Shown in pieces: positions 26,236 to 33,741 of a stretch of 33,741 nt of DNA; the stretch's first letter is position 1, and each line of letters starts with the position of its first letter. Under the pieces are notes generated by a model. That model did no database searches. It was not told the origin of the DNA and worked only from the letters and a program-made list of their open reading frames with translations. A program made the translations under genes and the position numbers. The stretch spans positions 1-33,741 of the forward strand of contig CAYMFU010000106.1 in NCBI GenBank assembly GCA_964389805.1. The letters are read 5' to 3'. This DNA is from JAGTVG01 sp964389805 (GTDB lineage Bacteria > Bacteroidota > Bacteroidia > Cytophagales > Cyclobacteriaceae).

Positions 26236-27855
26236 ATGAGAAATCTGCTTATAATCCTAGTTGTATCATTAATGTTTTCATGCGCCAACCAGAACAAGGT
26301 AAATGAAAATGACAGCAGACCTAACATTATTTTTATAATGACGGACGATCATGCCTACCAGGCAATTAGTGCATACGACGACAGACTGCTTGAAACTCCT
26401 CAAATTGATCGACTCGCAAACGAAGGGATGATATTCAGCAATGCATGTGTTACCAATTCAATATGTGCTCCTGCAAGAGCAACAATTTTAACAGGAAAAC
26501 ATTGCCATATCCATGGTAAAATTGATAATGACAATACTGTTTTCGATACGACCCAAACTACCTTTCCCCAATTGTTTCAAAAAGCCGGGTACCAAACAAC
26601 CATGTTTGGGAAATTACATTTCGGTAATAACCCGAAGGGCATAGATGAATTTAAAATATTACCTGATCAGGGCTCTTATATCAATCCAGATTTTATTACC
26701 AATAATGGCGATACGACCATTACTGGCTATTGCACCGATATTATAACAGATTTATCTATTGACTGGCTGGAAAACAGAAGAGATGAAAATAAACCCTTCT
26801 TTATGTTTTATCTGCACAAGGCACCACACAGACCATGGTGGCCCAGACCTGATAAATTTGCAGAATTTATCAATAAAGAATTTCCTGTGCCCGAAAATCT
26901 ATTTGACAATTATGAAAACAGAGGCACTGCAGCCAAAACTGCTGAGATGAGCGTACTCACACACATGATGCCAAGTCATGACAATAAGGTTTGGCCAGGC
27001 ATTTTACGTGAAATGGGCGACAAACTACCTTCCATTGACGAATGGAATTATGATGCCTTTAAAGAAGAATATACAGACAGAGTAAATGAAGAACAACATG
27101 AATTATACAAACCTTTCCTGGATACCATAAGTAAATTTTTTAAAGACAATTGGTTATCAATGTCTGATGAGGAAAAAATGAAATGGAGATATCAGAGATA
27201 TATGCAAGATTATTTGGCTTGTATTTCTTCTGTCGATGATAATATAGGTCGCATGTTAGATTATTTAGACGAAAATGGATTATCTGAAAATACAATCGTG
27301 GTTTATACCTCCGATCAAGGCTTTTACCTGGGAGAGCATGGCTGGTTCGACAAACGATTCATCTACAATGAATCGTTTAAAACGCCTTTGTTGATCAGAT
27401 GGCCAAACGTAATCACACCAAACACTTCTTCCGACGAAATGGTGCAAAATCTTGATTTCGCCCAAACATTTCTGGAAGCCGCAGGTATTGAAGCCCCAGA
27501 TGACATGCAAGGAGAAAGTTTTATATCACTTTTAAAAGGAGATACTGCCAGTTGGACCAGAGAAGCCGTGTATTATCACTATTACGAATACCCCGGTGCT
27601 CATGCTGTAAAAAGGCATTACGGTATCGTGTCAAAAGAATATAAATTAATTCACTTCTATTACGATATTGATGAATGGGAACTATACGACCGGCTGAATG
27701 ATCCGAAGGAAATGAATAACGTCTATAACAATCCTGAATATGCCGAGGTAGTAATTGAGATGAAAGAAAAATTATCAAAACTAAGAACTCAGTACAAGGA
27801 CTCCGAAAAACTGGATCAAATCTATATACAGAAAATATATGAAGAAGAGAAATAA
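26236..27855 (+). CDS. Sulfatase (type I, GlcNAc-6-sulfatase/iduronate-sulfatase-like), lipoprotein
   Basis: A 539-residue lipoprotein (LMFSC, Cys16). Metal-binding Asp37-Asp38 in IMTDDHA, and the formylglycine Cys77 in C-A-P-A-R (77-81). GKLHFG, KAPHRPWWPR and VVYTSDQGFYLGEHGWFDKRF follow, typical of the subgroup containing N-acetylglucosamine-6-sulfatases and related Bacteroidota enzymes. It resembles the partial sulfatase at 32216-33741 (DDN-GR-LDYLDE-GL-ENTIV, SDQGF-LGEHG). It follows a terminator-like hairpin and is followed 82 nt later by the truncated GH31. By eye its DNA is more A-rich than the GH genes before it. The target sulfate ester is not predictable here. Confidence 0.93.
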   Translation: MRNLLIILVVSLMFSCANQNKVNENDSRPNIIFIMTDDHAYQAISAYDDRLLETPQIDRLANEGMIFSNACVTNSICAPARATILTGKHCHIHGKIDNDNTVFDTTQTTFPQLFQKAGYQTTMFGKLHFGNNPKGIDEFKILPDQGSYINPDFITNNGDTTITGYCTDIITDLSIDWLENRRDENKPFFMFYLHKAPHRPWWPRPDKFAEFINKEFPVPENLFDNYENRGTAAKTAEMSVLTHMMPSHDNKVWPGILREMGDKLPSIDEWNYDAFKEEYTDRVNEEQHELYKPFLDTISKFFKDNWLSMSDEEKMKWRYQRYMQDYLACISSVDDNIGRMLDYLDENGLSENTIVVYTSDQGFYLGEHGWFDKRFIYNESFKTPLLIRWPNVITPNTSSDEMVQNLDFAQTFLEAAGIEAPDDMQGESFISLLKGDTASWTREAVYYHYYEYPGAHAVKRHYGIVSKEYKLIHFYYDIDEWELYDRLNDPKEMNNVYNNPEYAEVVIEMKEKLSKLRTQYKDSEKLDQIYIQKIYEEEK

Positions 27856-27937
27856 AAGGAAGACAGAAATAATATAAAGGAATCAGTTTAATAAATCATA
27901 AAACACCATATCTACTAATAAATAGAAATATAAGAAT

Positions 27938-29131
27938 ATGCTTAAAACGAATTTTATGCTGGCAATAGCCGCATTAATAATGATGAGCTGTTCCGCTCAT
28001 AAGTTTGAAAAGACCCAGAATGGAGTCGTTATCAAACTGGAAGAATCTAAATCCGGTGGCGCTGCAAAACTGCATCTGAAGGTAATTACGGATGAAATTA
28101 TTCAAGTTTTGGTCTACCCGACCAATGAAACTGCCGAACCTGTAAGCCTAACTACAGTAGAAAAAGAATGGCCTCAGGTTGAATTTGATGTTCAAGAGTC
28201 ACAAAATAACGTAGTTATTTCTACTAAAAAACTTCAGGTAGAAGTAAGCAAATTTGACGGTAGAATTACCTATCTGGACAAATCTGGAAACTTATTACTT
28301 AAAGAAGATGGTCGTTTAATAGAACCTGTAACATTACCGAATGATTCGGGCGTGAAAATGAAACAATATTTGGACTTTCAGGATGATGAAGCCATTTACG
28401 GCTTAGGACAATACCGTGGTGGTGTAATGAACTGGAGAGGCCATGTAGCAGAATTGAAACAAGAAAACACCGGTACCGCAGTTCCTGTATTTGTTTCAAC
28501 TAAAGGCTATGGCGTTTTATGGGATAATTCTTCCTTTACCAGATTCGTGGATAAACAACAAACCTTTATTTCTTCTGAATTAGGTGATGCTTTGAATTAT
28601 TACTTCTTCTACGGACCAAAAATGGATGATGTAATTGCTGGTTACAGAGAAGTTACAGGTGCCGCTCCTATGTTCCCAAAATGGGCTTTTGGTTACGTGC
28701 AATCAAGAGAAAATTACTTTGCAGAAAAAGACCTTATGAGTGCTGCATTAGAATTCCGAAAAAGAGAAATTCCGCTCGATGTTATTATTAAAGACTGGAA
28801 CTACTGGGAAAAAGGACAATGGGGGCAAAAAACCATTAGAAAAGATCTATTCCCTGACCCAAAAGCTATGGTAGACAAATTACATGACGAGATGAATATT
28901 CATACGCTCATATCTATCTGGCCAAACCTTGAAAAAGGAAGTGCTGATTATGAAGACTTTGTTTCAAAAGGTGAAGATTTTTATTTTCCTATGGAATCAT
29001 GGGATCTGGACATAAATGGATATGCTATTTATAATGTCTGGAACAAGGAAGCACGTGACTTATACTGGGAGCAAGTACAAAAAGGTATTCTTGTACATGG
29101 TTTTAATGGTTTATGGTGCGACGTACACTAA
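27938..29131 (+). pseudogene. 3'-truncated GH31 paralogue ending at the catalytic Asp
   Basis: A 397-residue frame with a lipoprotein signal (MMSC, Cys18). It matches the N-terminal 40 percent of the full GH31 at 23282-26116: N-terminal sandwich (DDEAIYGLGQYRGGVMNWRG), barrel start (KWAFGYVQSRENYF), IIKDWNYWEKGQWG and FNGLWCD. Asp395 aligns with the nucleophile of the complete protein, where WWLDGTEP continues; here only Val-His follow, then a stop. The acid/base residue, the rest of the barrel and the C-terminal domains are missing, so it cannot be an active GH31. The sequence after 29131 has no GH31 similarity and leads into an opposite-strand sulfatase. It is either a gene broken by recombination or an assembly join. 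Confidence 0.85.
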
Positions 29132-29190
29132 CTGTATCATATTGATTTCCATAGTATTTTAATAATATTTTAAACCGTTCGATTCCAAGA

Positions 29191-30750
29191 TCAATACATT
29201 AGACCGCCAATGATAGTATCCCGTTCTTCGATAGGTAGCTTAGCCCTAGGTGCGTACTTGGTACCATTACCATAATAAGGCAAGTAATCCCATGGTGATT
29301 CATTGTTCATTCTTGGATCACGTGTTTCCGTGAGGTACTCGAATAGTTCATTCTTCAGTTTTTCTTTGATATCAGCAAATTCAGGATTATCCGCCAGATT
29401 ATTCATTTGGTATTGATCATTCGAAAGATCATACAATTCTTCCAAGGGCCTTTTGCCAAATCCTAGTTCAAACAATTCCTTATATCCCGGGTTATCCTTG
29501 TTGTCAATCATGTGATGCTTAATGATCTCTCCATCAACATCACCATACGGCTCATTTGTTGCCCCTATAAACTTTGGATGCCCCACAGGATATCGGTCTG
29601 GTTCGAAGTTTCTAATGTAAGTCCAGTTTCCCTTTCGAATCGCTCTCATTGGATATGGCAATCCTCCTGGACGGCAGTACGTATGCCTTTCAAAAGCTGT
29701 CACAACATTATCCCTCTCTGGATCAATCAGACCGTCCTCTGATGACTCTAGAACTTTACGAAGGCTTTTGCCAGTCACCCCTTCAGGAATTTCAAGTCCT
29801 GCAAAATCCAGTATTGTTGGCGCAAAGTCTATGGCTGAAGTAAAGTCATCCACGGTTCTGCCCCCTTTTATCTTATCACCCCACATGATGGCCAGTGGCA
29901 TGTGTGTTCCATACTCGTACAAGTTGGCTTTTGCACGCGGATATGGCATCCCATTATCGGAGGTGACAATTATTATTGTATTCTCCAATTCTCCTGCCTC
30001 TTCCAGCATTACAATCATTTCAACCAAATGCTTATCGAACCATTGAATTTCGTACAGGTAATCCGCTATATCCTTTCTCATCAGGCTGTCATTAGGCAGA
30101 AATCCAGGAACTACCACGCTATCAGCATTAATGCCATTGGCAACCCCTAAACCATGATCAAAACCTCTGTGGGGCTCATGGCTGCCATACCAAAAACAGA
30201 AAGGATTTCCCGTTTTTTGATTGTCATTCAGAAACTCCTTGAAATTCTTAGAGTATTCAAGAGATGAAATTTCCTCCGAAACTTCATTATGAATCTCCAT
30301 GTATTCCGCACCCATTATCTCCGATTCTTTCCAATAAAGATCATCATCCCAATTGCCCGGACCATAAGTTTTTCCAGAAAAGCCAACGTCATAACCGCTC
30401 TTCTGAAGCAAATCAGAGAATATGTCATATTTTTTTGGTAAACCTCCCCATAAGAGACCGCCTTCTTCCAGGTCATAAATGGGACGACCGGTAAGAATGC
30501 TGGCCCTTGATGGTGCGCAAGAAGGGGCAGAGCAATAGGCATTGTTAAACAATACTCCCTCGTTTGCCACTCTATCAAAACCTGGTGTCTTTAACTGAGG
30601 AGCACCCAAAGCTGAGGTGTGTATCCAGCTTTGATCATCGGAAATACAAAACAGGATGTTTGGTCGTTCTGATGGAACTTCATTTGTGCAACCACTCAAT
30701 ATTGCAACAAGTAAACATACCTCAAGTATACGTGTAGTTACTGGTCTCAT
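29191..30750 (-). CDS. Sulfatase (heparan N-sulfatase-like type I), lipoprotein
   Basis: A 519-residue lipoprotein (LSGC, Cys21). Metal-binding Asp38-Asp39 in CISDDQSW, and formylglycine Cys78 in C-A-P-S-R (78-82, then ASILTGR). FCFWYGSHEPHRGFDHGLG and IIIVTSDNGMPYPRAKANLYEYG are typical of the sulfamidase/heparan N-sulfatase-like subgroup, which in environmental Bacteroidota acts mostly on unknown O-sulfated glycans. It is complete, yet its immediate flanks are broken genes: the truncated GH31 ends 59 nt from its stop, and the truncated GH29 begins 93 nt beyond its start. It is the only complete minus-strand gene between 17680 and 32215, so it appears inserted into or joined onto the plus-strand run. 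Confidence 0.93.
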   Translation of the reverse strand: MRPVTTRILEVCLLVAILSGCTNEVPSERPNILFCISDDQSWIHTSALGAPQLKTPGFDRVANEGVLFNNAYCSAPSCAPSRASILTGRPIYDLEEGGLLWGGLPKKYDIFSDLLQKSGYDVGFSGKTYGPGNWDDDLYWKESEIMGAEYMEIHNEVSEEISSLEYSKNFKEFLNDNQKTGNPFCFWYGSHEPHRGFDHGLGVANGINADSVVVPGFLPNDSLMRKDIADYLYEIQWFDKHLVEMIVMLEEAGELENTIIIVTSDNGMPYPRAKANLYEYGTHMPLAIMWGDKIKGGRTVDDFTSAIDFAPTILDFAGLEIPEGVTGKSLRKVLESSEDGLIDPERDNVVTAFERHTYCRPGGLPYPMRAIRKGNWTYIRNFEPDRYPVGHPKFIGATNEPYGDVDGEIIKHHMIDNKDNPGYKELFELGFGKRPLEELYDLSNDQYQMNNLADNPEFADIKEKLKNELFEYLTETRDPRMNNESPWDYLPYYGNGTKYAPRAKLPIEERDTIIGGLMY

Positions 30751-30843
30751 TTTACAATTTTTTCATTAAACCCAAGAATAACTTATTCAAGATAAATATA
30801 CTTTTTAAAGGTAAGAAAGTATCATTAATTTACTTAACTTTAA

Positions 30844-31992
30844 ATTGGCTATAAGGATTTTATACCGATGTTCACCGCAGAAAAATGGGATCCGGATCGC
30901 TGGGCAAAAATGTTCAAAGATGCCGGCGCGGATTTCGCCGGCCCCGTTGCTGTACACCACGATGGCTTTGAATTATGGGATGCTGACAACGACAACTGGA
31001 ATGCCTACGATATGGGCCCAAAGCGCGACATAGTGAAAGAAATGGGGGAAGCTGTCAGGAAACAAGGAATGAAGTATTTCGCTTCTGTTCATCAGTTCCC
31101 TATTTGGTGGTACTTCGACGAAGGAAGGAAATTATGTCCGGAAGGTGTGGATGTTAACGATCCGAAATTTGTTGAATTTTATGGGGATCATGAACCGGGT
31201 ACAGATATACCTGAGGATTTCCAGGAGATCTGGTATTACAAAATCCTTGAACTGGTTGATAAATATCAGCCTGACCAACTTTGGTTTGATGGCTCACCTC
31301 CCTACGATTACCAAAAAGACTTTCTTGCATATTATTTTAATGCTGGGGAAGAATGGGGCAAGGAGGTAATGGTTAGTCATAAAGACACTCAATTGCCTCT
31401 CTTCTGTTCAGTACTCGATATCGAGGTCGGCAGAAAAGATGAACCTTCTATGCATAAATGGCAGACAGACATTACACTTGGAGGCTTCAGCAGACGGGAT
31501 GATTTTCCGTCATGGGGTTATTCACATAATGCAGAGTGCAGGCCGATAAATGAAATAATTGACGGAATAGTGGATAGGATCAGTAAAAACGGAGCTACTC
31601 TTCTCGATGTGGCACCGAAAGCGGATGGAACACTTCCAGAATCTCAGATCGAGGGATTAAAAAAAATTGGGGAGTGGATGTCGATAAATAAGCCGGCACT
31701 CTATGCAATTGAGCCTGCCTCTTTTGGTAAGATTGGAACTGACCAGTGGCGTGCGGACGATTTCCGGTTCACGAGAAAAGGACCGTTTGTGTATGCCATT
31801 AAACTTGAAAAACCTGTTGCCCCATTAATCATTCCCGGTGTCAGAGCAGTGAGTGATTCAAAAATTGAATTACTTGGAAGTGATGAAGAAATTAAATGGC
31901 ATCAGAAATCAGGGAATATTGTAATAGAAGATCTTCCGGAAAAGTTGCCATGCGATTATGCCTGGAGCTTTAAGATCAGGGTAATTCGTTAG
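30844..31992 (+). pseudogene. 5'-truncated GH29 alpha-L-fucosidase paralogue
   Basis: GH29 similarity begins abruptly at about 30844: the in-frame translation reads stop (30841-30843), then IGYKDFIPMF, aligning with EFGYKDFIPMF (from about residue 116) of the GH29 at 21711-23270. The signal peptide and first 116 or so residues, including HWGPYS, are absent. The remainder is intact: FAGPVAVHHDGFELWD, PDQLWFDG with the normal nucleophile Asp (residue 141 counting from the internal Met at 30868), WQTDITLGG, SWGY, NGATLLDVAPKADGTLPES and the C-terminal beta domain ending FKIRVIR. An ORF could start at the Met at 30868, but this is an internal Met and the product would lack part of the barrel and any export signal. 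It is very likely non-functional or a join artefact. Confidence 0.82.
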
Positions 31993-31994
31993 AG

Positions 31995-32033
31995 ACGGAT
32001 CTAAATAATACATACAATTACGAAAAAGGGGCA
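31995..32033 (+). pseudogene. Scrap of a GH31 C-terminal domain
   Basis: Two nucleotides after the GH29 stop the plus strand reads TDLNNTYNYEKGA, matching the EDENDTYNYEKG signature near the C-terminus of the full GH31 at 23282-26116. At DNA level AATTACGAAAAAGG is identical in both, and 22 of 26 bases match around it. No other GH31 sequence surrounds it. It repeats the GH29-then-GH31 order seen at 21711-26116 with almost the whole GH31 missing. Confidence 0.55.
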
Positions 32034-32188
32034 CCTGCAATTCCAAACACCCATAAATAGTCTTTCATTTTGTTGCTTACTTCGTCTGCCTTTTTCCGCC
32101 AGAAATTTTTCATTTCTGCATCACCTTGAAGCTCTGCAATTTCAGATAAAATATTAAGACAAGAATATGAATACCCCATAATATCCAT
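32018..32188 (-). pseudogene. Scrap resembling an (alpha/alpha)6-barrel glycosidase helix pair
   Basis: A 56-codon frame (ATG at 32188 or 32179, stop at 32018) reads GYSYSCLNILSEIAELQG, then WRKKADEVSNKMKDYLW. Such 'LAE-A-G...A--W...A------LW' helix pairs are typical of (alpha/alpha)6-barrel enzymes such as GH63, GH37 and GH78-type proteins. The similarity ends near YLWV (about 32045), where the frame runs into the GH31 scrap on the other strand. No signal peptide is present and the start follows a stop (32192-32194). I read it as a gene fragment rather than a real small gene; a genuine small protein is possible but unlikely. Confidence 0.4.
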
Positions 32189-32215
32189 TGATTATATTGG
32201 GAAACTAAGAATATC

Positions 32216-33741
32216 CTATTTTATCAGGTCCTGGCTTTCTAAATCCAATAATTTTTGACCATCAGGAATTTCACCTGTGGCATAAGCTTGAATTGATTCT
32301 TCCTCAAGTGATTCTCCATATACAATCACCTGATCCAGGTTCCCTATGAAGTTGTACCCATTATAGCCCCCAAAATCCACACCGGCTCCGAGGTTGAAGG
32401 TATGATTCGGATTATCTTCAGAAACTGGCTTGCTTGCTGTGAACTTCAAATCACCATCAACATATACGCTTGGATAACTGTCACGCACAATAAATGCAAT
32501 CGTATGCCATCGATTATCATTCAAACCTCCCATAATTACCGATCCTTCATCCTCATATTCTTCATCATTGAAAAATAGTTCTCCTTTTCTCAGGAAGAGT
32601 GTCTTGAAGCCATCCTCTTCAAATTCATCTGCCCAGGGAACATTACCAATCCTGCATGTAGAAAAAAGTGTTCCACCCACATCAGTTTGAAAACGGATCA
32701 AAATTGAAATATCTCCATCGTTGAAAGATATATCATCAGATTGGTATAGTGGCTTGCCTTCCAGGGGGCCTATATTAGGTTTACTGCCATCATCCTCCGG
32801 ATCATCCTCCAAATCCGTCTGTAGTCGGATCATTTCATTTTTCAGATCCGTTACCAGTGAAGAATAGCTGGGATCATAGTACAGATTATCCATTTCCTCA
32901 GGGTCACTGGCAAGGTCATATAACTCCCACTGATCAATACGATCATAGTGTATGAGTTTATGATCTGCCGTCCTCACTCCTATATGTGGTTCTGTATCAA
33001 AATGGGAAAAATAATATCGATAATACATGGATTTCCTCCAGTTATCCCGCACACTGCCTTCAATCAAGGGGAGAAAACTTATCCCTTGTGCACCTTCCAG
33101 CGGCTCCAATCCCGCCATATCCAGAATAGTTGATGCAAAATCCACATTTAAAATTATCCCGTCCGATGTGGAACCCTGCTTCACTTTCCCCGGCCATCTT
33201 AATAAAAACGGCATTCTAAGGCTCTCTTCGTACATAAACCGTTTATCATAGAGCCCATGTTCGCCCAGGAAGAATCCCTGGTCACTGGTATAGATCACAA
33301 TTGTATTTTCCGTTAATCCCGATTCATCAAGATAATCCAGTATTCGACCAACATTATCATCAACACCTTTCACACATCTCAAATACTTTTTCATATAGAG
33401 CTGGTATTGCATTTTCCTTTTTAACTCAACCTCGAGGTCAGCAGTTTCCTCCAGGAAATTTGTATGATCCCCCCAATCACTTCCAATGTATTGAAGTTGT
33501 TTTTTCAAAGCATCACTTCGCCCTTGATAATCATCGAAGAGGTTGGTTGGTTCCGGGATCTCAACATCAGCCAGAAAGTCTTCATAACGTTTAGCATATT
33601 CCCAGGTGTCATGGGGTGCCTTAAACTGACAAAAAAGCATAAAAGGCTTATCCGGTGTCCTTGCATTCTGTAAATATTCAAGGGCCTGGTCGGCAATTGC
33701 ATCCGATGAATGCCCCTCGTATTCGGTTCGTTTTCCCTGCT
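32216..33741 (-). CDS. Sulfatase-LamG fusion, partial (N-terminus beyond the window end)
   Basis: The frame stays open to the window end: upstream of the first internal Met (33640) it reads QGKRTEYEGHSSDAIADQAL and then into KPFMLFCQFKAPHDTWEY, so the true start and the formylglycine C-x-P-x-R motif lie past 33741. Visible sulfatase parts are KAPHDTW, GVDDNVGRILDYLDESGL, IYTSDQGFFLGEHGLYDKRF and LRWPGK, close to the sulfatase at 26236-27855. After the sulfatase C-terminal region (QWELYDLASDPEEMDNLY) comes a LamG/concanavalin-A-like domain (about 32260-32745; WHTIAFIVRDSYPSVYVDGDL, GNLDQVIVYGESL). The fused jelly roll probably holds the enzyme on its glycan. The stop lies 28 nt beyond the (alpha/alpha)6 scrap. 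Confidence 0.9.
   Translation of the reverse strand, partial: QGKRTEYEGHSSDAIADQALEYLQNARTPDKPFMLFCQFKAPHDTWEYAKRYEDFLADVEIPEPTNLFDDYQGRSDALKKQLQYIGSDWGDHTNFLEETADLEVELKRKMQYQLYMKKYLRCVKGVDDNVGRILDYLDESGLTENTIVIYTSDQGFFLGEHGLYDKRFMYEESLRMPFLLRWPGKVKQGSTSDGIILNVDFASTILDMAGLEPLEGAQGISFLPLIEGSVRDNWRKSMYYRYYFSHFDTEPHIGVRTADHKLIHYDRIDQWELYDLASDPEEMDNLYYDPSYSSLVTDLKNEMIRLQTDLEDDPEDDGSKPNIGPLEGKPLYQSDDISFNDGDISILIRFQTDVGGTLFSTCRIGNVPWADEFEEDGFKTLFLRKGELFFNDEEYEDEGSVIMGGLNDNRWHTIAFIVRDSYPSVYVDGDLKFTASKPVSEDNPNHTFNLGAGVDFGGYNGYNFIGNLDQVIVYGESLEEESIQAYATGEIPDGQKLLDLESQDLIK

Noticed and set aside
29132..30843. Sulfatase segment as an insertion sequence or transposon passenger
   Set aside because: No transposase, terminal inverted repeats or target-site duplication were found at either edge.
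30868..31992. Treating the GH29 copy as a complete gene starting at 30868
   Set aside because: Homology continues upstream of that Met to about 30844 and the missing N-terminus includes part of the barrel and the export signal, so the Met is internal.

Overview
The window looks like part of a polysaccharide-degradation locus from a member of the Bacteroidota. The supporting signs are a type IX secretion (T9SS) C-terminal sorting domain on the CotH-like protein, many Bacteroidota-style lipoprotein signals (short hydrophobic stretch, then Ser/Gly-Cys), AT-rich spacers without strong Shine-Dalgarno sites, and a dense set of sulfatases and glycoside hydrolases (GH). No rRNA, tRNA, transposase, CRISPR array or taxonomic marker is visible, so the lineage cannot be narrowed further. 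No SusC/SusD pair, sensor or regulator lies inside the window.

Layout. A long minus-strand run (17390 down to 131) has eight genes: GH3, GH43-like, a core-only member of an unrecognised family (called here WRGT/WNHWPV after its motifs), an arylsulfatase, GH32, a CotH/lamin-tail T9SS protein, and two further WRGT/WNHWPV proteins carrying LamG domains. A 289-bp divergent intergenic region (17391-17679) separates it from a plus-strand run: an unassigned GH67/GH20-N-domain-like lipoprotein, a PQQ-like beta-propeller, a GH29 protein and a GH31 protein, closed by a probable intrinsic terminator near 26129-26175. A second sulfatase and a GH31 paralogue follow.

From about 29120 to 32215 the order breaks down. 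The GH31 paralogue stops two codons after its predicted nucleophile Asp. An intact, opposite-strand sulfatase follows. Next come a 5'-truncated GH29 paralogue, a scrap of a GH31 C-terminal domain 2 nt after its stop, and an opposite-strand scrap resembling an (alpha/alpha)6-barrel glycosidase. The window then ends inside a sulfatase-LamG fusion. This is either a real recombination graveyard or a set of assembly joins.

Joint function (inference). Lipid-anchored and secreted exo-glycosidases (GH3, GH43, GH32, GH29, GH31) plus four sulfatases, three with visible formylglycine motifs and one cut by the window end, suggest stepwise desulfation and trimming of a branched, sulfated, fucose- and/or xylose-containing glycan such as an algal polysaccharide. 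The three WRGT/WNHWPV proteins are the most likely place for an undescribed activity: they share conserved motifs (WRGT, GC-x-EHMSD-x-QC, HWRY, IYPDGTG, WNHWPV, SDGR) but carry their jelly-roll modules in three different places.
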